Positions 29,317 to 37,220 of a stretch of 53,172 bases of DNA are shown here, piece after piece. Numbering within the stretch: the stretch's first letter is position 1; each line of letters opens with the position of its first letter. The notes under the pieces were generated by a model. The model saw only the letters and a program-made list of their open reading frames with translations. It searched no databases and was not told where the DNA came from. Source of the DNA: Dysgonomonas sp. PH5-45 (GTDB lineage: Bacteria; Bacteroidota; Bacteroidia; Bacteroidales; Dysgonomonadaceae); contig NZ_JARXWE010000021.1 in assembly GCF_029893235.1 (NCBI RefSeq), positions 1 through 53,172 on the forward strand. The letters run 5' to 3'. Position numbers and translations under genes: made by a program.

Positions 29317-31197
29317 TTGACTCGTTTTCTGTACATAACCATCTTTTGTTTGTTTTTTTTCTGCACTTCTCACTCCGGATATGCAAGGGGGTACGACTAT
29401 GTATCGGACTCCATACAATCCAACATACAGCACGAAGATTCGCTGTCGGCAATCAAACTAAACGAATCGTACCAAGACTTAAAAGAAAAAACAGGCAAAA
29501 ACAGATGGACTAAAACAATATTCTCTACTCTGATACGCAAACCAAAGCTACCTAACAGGGCAGACGAAAAAAAATCGTTAGTAAACGAGTACAAACCCTA
29601 TCATGGAAAAATTATCCGTAATATAAACATCACCGTACTCCCCCCTTTCGGGACAAGTGTAGAAAACCCGGACGAGAGGATAGAAAAATTCGACACATTC
29701 AACAACCTGCATCAGCCAACAAAAAAGCCTGCAATCCTTCGCAACCTTCAGTTTCAATCGGGAGATCCGGTAAAATCGGGAACCATTTCCGAGTCGGAAG
29801 CCTTTCTGCGCTCCAGCGGATATATTGCCGATGCACGGATAAACATTATTCCCATAGTAGAAGTTAATGACTCGGTCGACGTCGACATCGTAGTCAGAGA
29901 TAAATGGACAATAGGTGCTTATGTGCACAAAGTGACTACAACAGGGCTCGATACAGAACTATTCGACAAAAATATATTAGGCTCCGGAAGCCGTGCCGGT
30001 CTGAGATTTATATACGAGTCCGATTACTCACGTAATTTCGGATTCGGGGGCAACTATTTATATAAAAATCTTTTCGGTTCGCTCATTGATTTGCAGGGCG
30101 AATATCTGGATAAGATTAAAAACTACCAGTTCTCAGCATCTGCCAAACGCAACTTACAACCCAAACTCAATTACTTTGGCGAAATGAGCTATTCCCGACA
30201 GATAATTCGCACCGATATTGCAGCATGGGACTCCTTATCACCCGACTATCACCAACAGTTTTGCATTTCGCTGGGGCGGGCATTCACCTTGCCTTCGGAC
30301 GATGCCGTGAAGCGTTTCGTTATAAGCACAAGTTTCAGACAAAAATCGCCTAAATACAAAAACTCTCTTTATCAGGAACATGTAAAAGACATTATGCTGC
30401 CATACAAATATGTTGAAAACAAAATATGGCTCGCACAATTCAGCCTCTATAAAAACACTTACATAAGGGAGTATCTGATTAATAATTTCGGGACAACCGA
30501 AAACATTGCACAGGGCTACAACCTATCCCTGCAACTTGGTTACAGCACTTTCCGGCATTTTAAGAGTGGCATGTACACCTCTTTCAAGGCAGCGGCCAGC
30601 AGTAGCAAAATCGTGCCCGGTAACCTATACGGCGAGGCGGCCATTTCGTCGTTCTTCAACAAAGGCGAAGCATACGAAAGCGTACTTAAATTCGAGTCGA
30701 ACTACTACTCGCCGCTCATAAGCCTTCCTTTTGGCCGATTGCGCCAATTCCTGACGGTAAACTATACAAAACTTTTATCGCCCGACAAATATTTTGGAGA
30801 CCGCATTTACTTTGGCTCTAAAACCAATCTGGGTATAAACGAATATACAAAAATGGCAAACGGAACAGAGCAATTTCTGGTCAAAACCGAAAGCGACTTA
30901 TATTCCAGATACGAAATTGCGGGCTTCCGTTTTCTCTTTTACCACTTTTTCGATATGTGCTGGCTAAGCCCCAGAAACGAAAGCCTATTCAAAAAAGATA
31001 ACCTCTATTGGGGTACGGGGATAGGTATTCGTATAAAAAATGATATGCTTGTATTTAATACCCTTGATATTAAACTCGGATTTTATCCACGGATGGATCA
31101 AAATGGCTTTGACCGTTTTTTTGATATAGGATCTTCTGTACCAACAGTTTCGCCCAATCTCGTGCCTACATATCCCAAAGAAATTTTGTTAGAATAA
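29317..31197 (+). CDS. Omp85/BamA-like outer-membrane protein with POTRA-type domain
   Basis: The 626-residue exported protein begins at a TTG codon with a signal peptide (TRFLYITIFCLFFFCTSH, cleavage near SGYARG, residue 25). Residues about 90-205 look like a POTRA domain (IIRNINITVLPPF, later AILRNLQFQSGDPV, SEAFLRSSGYIADARI and VDVDIVVRDKWTIG). The rest is a long barrel rich in Gly, Tyr and Asn strands (GSRAGLRFIYESDYSRN, FGFGGNYLYKNLFG). Such proteins fold or translocate others at the outer membrane. It is shorter than BamA (five POTRA) and is more like the single-POTRA Omp85 homologues of this phylum. No ATG fits the frame near the start. Confidence 0.75.
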   Translation: MTRFLYITIFCLFFFCTSHSGYARGYDYVSDSIQSNIQHEDSLSAIKLNESYQDLKEKTGKNRWTKTIFSTLIRKPKLPNRADEKKSLVNEYKPYHGKIIRNINITVLPPFGTSVENPDERIEKFDTFNNLHQPTKKPAILRNLQFQSGDPVKSGTISESEAFLRSSGYIADARINIIPIVEVNDSVDVDIVVRDKWTIGAYVHKVTTTGLDTELFDKNILGSGSRAGLRFIYESDYSRNFGFGGNYLYKNLFGSLIDLQGEYLDKIKNYQFSASAKRNLQPKLNYFGEMSYSRQIIRTDIAAWDSLSPDYHQQFCISLGRAFTLPSDDAVKRFVISTSFRQKSPKYKNSLYQEHVKDIMLPYKYVENKIWLAQFSLYKNTYIREYLINNFGTTENIAQGYNLSLQLGYSTFRHFKSGMYTSFKAAASSSKIVPGNLYGEAAISSFFNKGEAYESVLKFESNYYSPLISLPFGRLRQFLTVNYTKLLSPDKYFGDRIYFGSKTNLGINEYTKMANGTEQFLVKTESDLYSRYEIAGFRFLFYHFFDMCWLSPRNESLFKKDNLYWGTGIGIRIKNDMLVFNTLDIKLGFYPRMDQNGFDRFFDIGSSVPTVSPNLVPTYPKEILLE

Positions 31198-31285
31198 ATC
31201 ACCCATAACAAATGCTTAACTTTTATTAACAATACATGATGCAACATCAAATTCAAAACTGCATCTTCTTAATAGCTGAAAGATT

Positions 31286-31990
31286 ATGAACCATAAAAAA
31301 AATACAGCAAATCTGAAAACAAGCGTGTTTTCTGTTATCATATCTGTAATAATTCTGGCATTTGCATCATGTAGTTCGGACGACTATAAAGTGCCGTCTT
31401 ACATCAGTGAACTGGCCAGTGTGCAAAAAACAGATGATGGTGGTTATTATCTGGTAATGGACAACGGAACAACACTCTTTCCTGCGCAAAGCGATAGAGA
31501 GTACACCGTGAAACCCAATCAGCAAAGAGTTCTAATAAATTTTGAATATCTGGATGTACCAATCGTAGGGGCATACGACAAAGCTATTAAGATATATTCG
31601 ATACAGGATATACTGACTGCTAACGTTGTTGAGCCCGAATCTGATGCCGACCTTAACCAGTTTGGCAACGATCCGGTCGAAATATCATCCTTGTGGATTG
31701 GCGATAGTTATCTGAATATAAGATTTACTTTCGGGTATGGCGAAACGCAAACCCACTCCATTTGCTTGTTGAACAATAAAAATACCCGTTCAGCAACCGA
31801 CGGAAAAATACATTTAGAGCTAAGGCACAATGCAAAAAACGATCCTGCCAACTACAAAGTAAAAACTATGGCAGCATTCAATTTGCGTCCTTACCTCGAA
31901 ACCGAAATAAAACCAGTGAAGTTTATTGTTACAGCAATTGGCTTCGATGGTAAAACACAAACTTTTGAAACTACTTACGATAATGATTAA
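31286..31990 (+). CDS. NigD-like lipoprotein
   Basis: The 234-residue protein has a basic N-terminus, a hydrophobic core (SVIISVIILAFA) and a lipobox ending at the Cys of FASCSSDD, so it should be lipid-anchored. The following domain (YYLVMDNGTTLFPAQSD, VLINFEYLDVPIVG, VEISSLWIGDSYLNIRFTFGYG, and the HLELRHNAKNDPANYKVK block) is the NigD-like N-terminal OB and C-terminal beta-sandwich arrangement. NigD was named from a Prevotella nigrescin bacteriocin locus, but most homologues have no known link to bacteriocins. It follows the Omp85-like gene by 88 bases and may be co-transcribed. Confidence 0.8.
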   Translation: MNHKKNTANLKTSVFSVIISVIILAFASCSSDDYKVPSYISELASVQKTDDGGYYLVMDNGTTLFPAQSDREYTVKPNQQRVLINFEYLDVPIVGAYDKAIKIYSIQDILTANVVEPESDADLNQFGNDPVEISSLWIGDSYLNIRFTFGYGETQTHSICLLNNKNTRSATDGKIHLELRHNAKNDPANYKVKTMAAFNLRPYLETEIKPVKFIVTAIGFDGKTQTFETTYDND

Positions 31991-32120
31991 CTATAAAAGA
32001 TAAAATACTTCCAACATAACCGTTTGGTTTAAAACATGACTATTTCTTCTATACTTCAAAACCTACGGTTAATTATGTTGAGAATTACATTTTGATTATT
32101 ACTTTTTGATTTTCCTATGG

Positions 32121-32157
32121 AAACGGGGTCTTTGTGAAAAGGCTCCGTTTTGCTTTT
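32121..32157 (+). terminator. Terminator of the NigD-like gene
   Basis: AAACGGGGTC (32121-32130) pairs with GGCTCCGTTT (32141-32150) using two G-U pairs and is followed by TGCTTTTA. Confidence 0.65.
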
Positions 32158-32189
32158 ATACCCACTATTCAATTAAAAAGCTGATGTTC

Positions 32190-32232
32190 TTATAAAAACA
32201 ACAAGGCTGCACTCTCCGATGAATGCAGCCTT
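32190..32232 (-). terminator. Terminator of the fumarase gene
   Basis: AAGGCTGCA (32203-32211) and TGCAGCCTT (32224-32232) form a perfect 9-bp stem; on the minus strand it is followed by GTTGTTTTTATAAG. Confidence 0.8.
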
Positions 32233-32266
32233 ATCTTATTGTATATTGTTGTACTAAAGCAATTCC

Positions 32267-33904
32267 TTAATGGGCACAGCTTATTGGTTTTAGTTGTTTA
32301 AAGAAATCGTTTCCTTTATCATCGACCAATATAAATGCGGGGAAGTCTTCAACTTCTATTTTCCAGATAGCCTCCATTCCCAATTCCGGATATTCTACAC
32401 ATTCCAAACTCTTAATATTGGTTTGGGCAAGAATAGCTGCCGGGCCACCAATACTACCTAAGTAGAAGCCGCCATATTTGTGGCAAGCATCCGTTACCTG
32501 TTGGCTACGGTTTCCTTTGGCTATCATGATGAGGCTGCCACCGTGCGACTGGAAGGCATCCACATACGAGTCCATACGTCCTGCTGTTGTTGGCCCCATC
32601 GACCCACAGGCATACCCTTGTGGTGTTTTTGCAGGTCCGGCATAATAGATAGGATGATCTTTTATGTATTGAGGCAGGTCTTCTCCCCTATCCAAACGTT
32701 CCTGCAATTTTGCATGAGCAATATCACGCCCCACAATAATAGTACCTGTAAGAGACAAACGTGTTGATACAGGATATTTTGTGAGTTCGGCAAGAATCTC
32801 TTTCATTGGACGGTTAAGGTTAATCTTAACTCCTCCGCCTTCGCCTACCTGACGCATGTTTTCGGGTATAAGGCGAGTTGGGTTATCCTCCATTTTTTCG
32901 AGCCAGATACCATCCTTATTGATTTTACCTTTGATGTTACGGTCGGCCGAGCAAGATACACCCATACCCACAGGACAAGAAGCTCCGTGACGAGGCAAAC
33001 GAATTACACGCACATCATGCGCAAAGAATTTACCGCCAAATTGAGCACCCAATCCCAACTCGTGAGCAGCTTTCAGCAAACGGGCTTCCATATCAAGGTC
33101 GCGGAATGCGCGTCCACCTTCGTTGCCTGAGGTTGGTAGTTGGTCGTAGTATTTTGTTGAAGCTAACTTCACTGTCTTCAAGTTAGTTTCGGCCGATGTT
33201 CCGCCAATCACAAACGCAATGTGATAAGGAGGGCAAGCTGCCGTACCCAACGATTTCATTTTTTCGATCAAGAACGATTCGAGCTTTCCGGGGGTAAGCA
33301 ATGCTTTTGTTTCCTGATACAGATAAGTTTTATTGGCCGAGCCTCCACCTTTGGCCACAAACAAGAACTTATATTCGTTACCTTCTATGGCATATAGGTC
33401 TATCTGAGCAGGCAGGTTGCAGCCGGTATTTACCTCTTTATACATATCGAGAGGCGCATTTTGCGAGTAACGGAGATTGTCTTCGGTGAAGGTATTATAA
33501 ACACCTTTCGACAAAGCTTCTTCGTCATTACCGCCCGTCCATACATTTTGACCTTTCTTACCCATGATAATTGCCGTACCCGTGTCCTGACAGAAAGGAA
33601 GAACTCCTTTTGCCGATATTTCGGAGTTGCGCAAAAATGTTAGAGCCACAAACTTGTCGTTATCGCTCGCTTCCGGGTCGCTTAATATCTTTGCTACTTG
33701 CTCCTGATGCTCGGGGCGTAACAGAAACTCAACATCATGAAAAGCATGCTGAGCCAACAGGGTTAATGCTTCGGGTTGAATTTTAAGCATTTCTTGTCCT
33801 TCGAACATCGAAGTAGAAACATAATCTTTCGATAACAAATGATACTCGGTAGTATCCTTTCCTAAAGGAAACATTTCCTGATACTTAAATGGAGGTGTTG
33901 CCAT
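32267..33904 (-). CDS. Class I (iron-sulfur) fumarate hydratase
   Basis: The enzyme interconverts fumarate and malate with an oxygen-sensitive [4Fe-4S] cluster. In anaerobic Bacteroidota it serves the reductive branch of the citric-acid cycle that feeds fumarate respiration and succinate formation. The 545-residue chain joins the alpha and beta units: cluster cysteines in [10 protein letters not shown] (about 105), in GCNLPAQID and probably in [16 protein letters not shown]; the beta unit has [15 protein letters not shown] and [13 protein letters not shown]. It is not the class II (FumC) type. It is a single-gene unit with its own terminator. Confidence 0.95.
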   Translation of the reverse strand: MATPPFKYQEMFPLGKDTTEYHLLSKDYVSTSMFEGQEMLKIQPEALTLLAQHAFHDVEFLLRPEHQEQVAKILSDPEASDNDKFVALTFLRNSEISAKGVLPFCQDTGTAIIMGKKGQNVWTGGNDEEALSKGVYNTFTEDNLRYSQNAPLDMYKEVNTGCNLPAQIDLYAIEGNEYKFLFVAKGGGSANKTYLYQETKALLTPGKLESFLIEKMKSLGTAACPPYHIAFVIGGTSAETNLKTVKLASTKYYDQLPTSGNEGGRAFRDLDMEARLLKAAHELGLGAQFGGKFFAHDVRVIRLPRHGASCPVGMGVSCSADRNIKGKINKDGIWLEKMEDNPTRLIPENMRQVGEGGGVKINLNRPMKEILAELTKYPVSTRLSLTGTIIVGRDIAHAKLQERLDRGEDLPQYIKDHPIYYAGPAKTPQGYACGSMGPTTAGRMDSYVDAFQSHGGSLIMIAKGNRSQQVTDACHKYGGFYLGSIGGPAAILAQTNIKSLECVEYPELGMEAIWKIEVEDFPAFILVDDKGNDFFKQLKPISCAH

Positions 33905-33974
33905 GATTTGTATTAAATTATTTTAGTTGATTTCACAATATAATCTTTTGAAAGGGGGGAAGCCGAAAAATCAA

Positions 33975-34508
33975 TTACGACAAAGAATACACTTTCTCAT
34001 TGATTGCCTGCTTTATATATTCAAAATCTTTATTCAGATTGATATCCCCGTAGGTCATCAAGCGCATGGGTACAGGTTCGCCGCCTTTCATGTACGGAGG
34101 CTGTGCATACTCCACATCCCACAAATTAAAATTATGCCTCATATAGAAGCCTATACGGCGTTTGGCTATATCGGTTTCGGGGAGTTCCACTTCTATAACG
34201 ATTGGTTTTCCGGCCTTTTTTATAAAAGCGTTCAAAGCCTTCCCGCCAAAACCTTCATCACGAAACTCTGCGCTGACAGCAAAATGCTCGCCAAAAACAA
34301 ATGTCTCAAAATTCCAACAGGTCAAAAAACCTATGTGTTCTCCGTCATTATTAACAACAAGCAAGACTACGAAATCTTTTTCTTTTTCCATCAAACGAAG
34401 AAACTCTTTTACCGGCCTACGCTCATTATTAGGAAAAGACTCTATGTAAAGCCTTTCTACAAAATCCAGATCCGATTTTTTATTTATTTCTATTGTCCTT
34501 AAATGCAT
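33975..34508 (-). CDS. GNAT-family N-acetyltransferase
   Basis: The 177-residue protein has the GNAT fold: a substrate-side N-terminus (LYIESFPNNERRPVKEFLRLM), the strand-4 region GFLTCWNFETFVFGEHFAVSAEFR and the acetyl-CoA pyrophosphate loop RDEGFGGKALNAFI (about residues 83-96, RxxGxGG/A). The C-terminal strand RRIGFYMRHNFNLWD matches the usual YexxGF region. It would transfer an acetyl group to an amine; the substrate is unknown. It lies 21 bases downstream of the FtsE-like gene on the same strand. Confidence 0.87.
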   Translation of the reverse strand: MHLRTIEINKKSDLDFVERLYIESFPNNERRPVKEFLRLMEKEKDFVVLLVVNNDGEHIGFLTCWNFETFVFGEHFAVSAEFRDEGFGGKALNAFIKKAGKPIVIEVELPETDIAKRRIGFYMRHNFNLWDVEYAQPPYMKGGEPVPMRLMTYGDINLNKDFEYIKQAINEKVYSLS

Positions 34509-34529
34509 AATAGAGTAAGATTTTAGTGT

Positions 34530-35216
34530 TTAACGCGATATTTTCATTTCCGATATAGCACCATCTTCGCATTTTATTATATGCCCGGGGTACTTTTGTA
34601 CAATAGCATAGTTGTGTGTCGACATGATAACCGTTGTTCCGTTTTTCGATATATCGTGTAAGAGTTCAACAATCTGGTTACCGGTTTCGGGGTCGAGGTT
34701 TCCCGTAGGCTCATCGGCCAGTATAATTTCGGGCGAGTTTAATAAGGCGCGTGCAATAACTATTCGCTGCTGCTCCCCACCCGACAACTCGTGAGGCATT
34801 TTGTAGCCTTTATTTTGCATACCCACCTGTGTTAGCACTTCTTTTATGCGTATATCTATCAAATCTTTATTCTTCCATCCCGTTGCCCGTAAAACGAACT
34901 CTAAGTTCTTTTCGGCCGTACGGTCTATCAACAGCTGAAAATCCTGAAATACTATTCCAACCTTCCGCCTGAGATAAGGTATTTGTTTTCTTTTTATGTT
35001 TTGGAGTCGGAAGCCCAACACTTCGCCTTCGCCGCCCGCTATCGGTATTTCGCTATACAGGCTTTTCAGGAAAGTGCTTTTTCCGGAACCTACCTTACCT
35101 ATCAGATATACAAAATCGCCTTTCGCGAATTTTATATTTATGTTCTGAAGAATGGTATTTCCTTTTCTGCTCAAAGTTACATTCTCGTAATCGAGAACGA
35201 TGTTTTCTTTCTCCAT
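34530..35216 (-). CDS. ftsE: FtsE-type ABC transporter ATPase
   Basis: The 228-residue ATP-binding protein contains Walker A GKVGSGKST (40-48), the Q-loop in GIVFQDFQLLIDRTAEKNL, the signature LSGGEQQR, Walker B IILADEPTGNLD and the switch His in MSTHNY. The overall form matches FtsE, which with the membrane protein FtsX links cytokinesis to cell-wall hydrolases, though LolD/MacB ATPases are close relatives. No ftsX is adjacent; in Bacteroidota it is often encoded elsewhere. A possible -7 box (TACCTTCG, 35245-35238 on the minus strand) lies 22 bases before the start. The GNAT gene follows. Confidence 0.88.
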   Translation of the reverse strand: MEKENIVLDYENVTLSRKGNTILQNINIKFAKGDFVYLIGKVGSGKSTFLKSLYSEIPIAGGEGEVLGFRLQNIKRKQIPYLRRKVGIVFQDFQLLIDRTAEKNLEFVLRATGWKNKDLIDIRIKEVLTQVGMQNKGYKMPHELSGGEQQRIVIARALLNSPEIILADEPTGNLDPETGNQIVELLHDISKNGTTVIMSTHNYAIVQKYPGHIIKCEDGAISEMKISR

Positions 35217-35296
35217 ACAGATTCAAATTTCGTTATGCGAAGGTACAGTTTTAAATTATGAATTCCAATTTCGTTCTCCTGTTTCTACCGATGTCT

Positions 35297-35818
35297 TTAT
35301 TGAGCCAAAAGCCGGTCTAAGAGAGACACCATTTTGGCAAATTCTTCGGGGTCATAAAGGCGGGTAAGCATAACAATCTTACCGTCTTTGTCTATTATAA
35401 CATTGCGTGTAACGCCCGCACCTTTTTCGGCATACAGGCCGAATATCCTACCTCCTATATCCAAGCCCAACGGATAGGTCACCCCTGTTTTTTGAGCAAA
35501 CGCAATCACCTTTTCGGCCGGCTCGTCCAAATCTATTCCGTAGAGGGCAAAACCGGGGTTTGTTTTATGCTTTTGCCAGATATCTTTTTCTATAAACGGC
35601 ATCTCCTTACGGCAAACTCCGCACCAACTGGCGGTGAATTGCAGCATCACAACCTTGCCACGAAGTTCCGAAAGTTTCATCGTCGTGCCATCGGGCATAT
35701 ACATTTCAAAATCGGGAGCCATGTCGCCAACCTTTATTACATATCCCCTATCGTTTTCCTGTGCCGGCATACCCGATGCCATACATATAAACATCAATAC
35801 CAATAATATACGTTTCAT
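35297..35818 (-). CDS. TlpA-like thiol-disulfide oxidoreductase
   Basis: The 173-residue exported thioredoxin-fold protein starts at the ATG at 35818, where MKRILLVLMFICMASGMPAQ forms a signal peptide. An upstream in-frame extension lies inside the VanZ gene and is not credible. The redox motif is WCGVC in MLQFTASWCGVCRKEMPF, preceded by the AhpC/TSA-like KVGDMAPDFEM. The cis-proline region is less clear, near TRNVIIDKDGK. It would reduce or isomerise disulfides in the periplasm. Its start overlaps the VanZ stop (ATGA), so the two are translationally coupled. Confidence 0.9.
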   Translation of the reverse strand: MKRILLVLMFICMASGMPAQENDRGYVIKVGDMAPDFEMYMPDGTTMKLSELRGKVVMLQFTASWCGVCRKEMPFIEKDIWQKHKTNPGFALYGIDLDEPAEKVIAFAQKTGVTYPLGLDIGGRIFGLYAEKGAGVTRNVIIDKDGKIVMLTRLYDPEEFAKMVSLLDRLLAQ

Positions 35819-36222
35819 TTTGTTGTTTGTTTTAATATATAGTTTCTGAATACAATTGCGATAGGCAAAGCCGTTAACGCCCCCAACCCATCGGCCAAAA
35901 AGTCGTACCAATCGGCTGCCCTTGGCGGGAAATAGCGATCTTGCAATACTTCTATCAGTGCGCCGTACAATATAGGCATAAGGAACGCCCAGATAAGCAG
36001 TCGCGAAACATCAATATCTCCTTTTTTCAGATAAATATAATTCAATGCCGTTGCCCCCGAAAAACCAAAATACATAAAGAAGTGCGCCACTTTATCGAAA
36101 GGTATAAAAAAATCAATTTCCACATCCGGAATATCACTTACCGTGATGAGGCAACACAAGTAAAAAATAAGCGCAGCTATCAGTAAGGGAACATATGTAT
36201 ATTTCAATAAGTTCAGAAACAT
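35815..36222 (-). CDS. VanZ-family membrane protein
   Basis: The 135-residue protein has four hydrophobic helices (about 8-27, 44-62, 74-92 and 107-127). The VanZ landmarks are DKVAHFFMYFGFSG (residues 43-56), IEVLQDRYFPPRAADWYDFLADGLGAL and a hydrophobic end. VanZ proteins are linked to teicoplanin resistance in some Firmicutes, but most homologues have unknown function and this single gene does not imply glycopeptide resistance. Its stop overlaps the TlpA-like start by four bases. Confidence 0.88.
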   Translation of the reverse strand: MFLNLLKYTYVPLLIAALIFYLCCLITVSDIPDVEIDFFIPFDKVAHFFMYFGFSGATALNYIYLKKGDIDVSRLLIWAFLMPILYGALIEVLQDRYFPPRAADWYDFLADGLGALTALPIAIVFRNYILKQTTK

Positions 36223-36281
36223 AGTTTTGAATTAGATAAAAACACCAAATAGTATCTCTTTTATAAGAGGCTTAAACCCTG

Positions 36282-36313
36282 CAAAGATAACATTGTTAGA
36301 ACGATAAAACAGT
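36282..36313 (-). promoter_or_regulatory. Candidate promoter of vanZ-tlpA
   Basis: On the minus strand TATCTTTG (36289-36282) matches the -7 consensus exactly and a T-rich TGTTTTA lies about 20 bases upstream. The start codon is about 60 bases downstream. Confidence 0.5.
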
Positions 36314-36352
36314 AAGAAAAGAACAAATACATGTTGTTCATTGTTTAATTTA

Positions 36353-36371
36353 TTAGATTAAGATAATCTAA
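36353..36371. promoter_or_regulatory. 19-bp perfect palindrome, candidate operator
   Basis: TTAGATTA-AGA-TAATCTAA is a perfect 8-bp inverted repeat in the 269-base gap between the divergent vanZ and cupin genes. It lies about 40 bases upstream of the vanZ promoter and 120 bases before the cupin start. No regulator gene is adjacent. Confidence 0.4.
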
Positions 36372-36491
36372 AAACTGTTGCATGCCATTTCTTCTGTTTA
36401 TAGGAGATGTTTACTGAATGGTCAAGAATGACAAAAATACGGTAGCAATTTTAAATTAAGTTTAACAACACTAAGTATCACCAAAAAAGTT

Positions 36492-37055
36492 ATGTATATG
36501 AATACTCTGAAAACAAAATCAATTTTCCTTTTTTCCGCGTTAATGGGTTTAGGGCTGGTTTTTAGCTCCTGCAATAAAAAAAACGATGATAACCCTACTC
36601 AAAAAGAAACTGCCGATAACGGCACTAAACATCGCGATGTATTACTGAAAGATTACGGTGCAGAACCCCTTGTGCTGAATATAGAAGACTATACATCGGC
36701 AAACACCAATTTCAGAACCTCCTTGTGGACAGGCAAAAACCTTCAGGTAACATTGATGTCGATACCCGTTGGTGGTGAAGTAGGATTGGAACAACACAGC
36801 AACCTCGATCAGTTTTTGAGAATAGAAGACGGAAAAGCCCGTGTATTAATGGGCGACACCAAAGACTCCCTAAGTTTTGAAGAATTGGCGGGCGAAGACT
36901 TTGCAATACTTGTTCCGGCAGGCAAGTGGCACAACATTGTCAATATTGGCGACGAACCACTGAAGCTTTATTCTATCTATGCCCCGGCCGAACATCCCCA
37001 CAGCACGGTGCATAAAACCCAACAGGAAGCCATGGAGGCCGAGCACCATCATTAA
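36492..37055 (+). CDS. Cupin-domain lipoprotein
   Basis: The 187-residue protein has an N-terminal signal with the lipobox FSSC (Cys27), a Lys/Asp-rich linker and one cupin domain (about 65-170). Cupin motif 1 is GGEVGLEQHSNLDQFLRIEDG and motif 2 is PAGKWHNIVNIGD, with metal-type ligands H (EQH), the Gln/Glu near it and H (KWH). The tail EHPHSTVH and final HHH add histidines. In many bacteria this family (LYSIYAPAEHPH signature) is a cytoplasmic cupin; here the lipobox places it at the membrane surface. The enzymatic role is unknown. Confidence 0.85.
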   Translation: MYMNTLKTKSIFLFSALMGLGLVFSSCNKKNDDNPTQKETADNGTKHRDVLLKDYGAEPLVLNIEDYTSANTNFRTSLWTGKNLQVTLMSIPVGGEVGLEQHSNLDQFLRIEDGKARVLMGDTKDSLSFEELAGEDFAILVPAGKWHNIVNIGDEPLKLYSIYAPAEHPHSTVHKTQQEAMEAEHHH

Positions 37056-37104
37056 AGTTTAATATCTTCAGATCGTTTATCTGACTTTACAATAGCTAAA
37101 ATAT

Positions 37105-37139
37105 AAGGTATTCTCGATTCGGGAATACCTTTGTTGTTG
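37105..37139 (+). terminator. Terminator of the cupin gene
   Basis: AAGGTATTC (37105-37113) and GAATACCTT (37123-37131) form a perfect 9-bp stem followed by TGTTGTTG. Confidence 0.7.
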
Positions 37140-37156
37140 TATTATTACCCGTCCGA

Positions 37157-37188
37157 TTGGTATTACAACAACTATTTGTGTACCTTTG
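37157..37188 (+). promoter_or_regulatory. Candidate promoter of the ABC-F gene
   Basis: TTG at 37157-37159 and TACCTTTG at 37181-37188 are 21 bases apart, fitting the -33/-7 pattern; the ATG lies 32 bases beyond. Confidence 0.6.
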
Positions 37189-37220
37189 CCGCTCATAAAA
37201 AAAACAGATTATTTTCACAG

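Noticed and set aside
31286-31990. NigD-like gene as part of a bacteriocin locus
   Set aside because: No bacteriocin precursor, modification enzyme or peptide exporter is adjacent; the name comes from one locus and the family is broad.
35819-35911. 31-codon N-terminal extension of the TlpA-like protein
   Set aside because: It lies inside the VanZ coding region and would bury the signal peptide; the ATGA overlap at 35815-35818 is the natural start.
35815-36222. VanZ gene as evidence for glycopeptide resistance
   Set aside because: There are no vanA, vanH or vanX genes nearby, and most VanZ homologues are unrelated to resistance.
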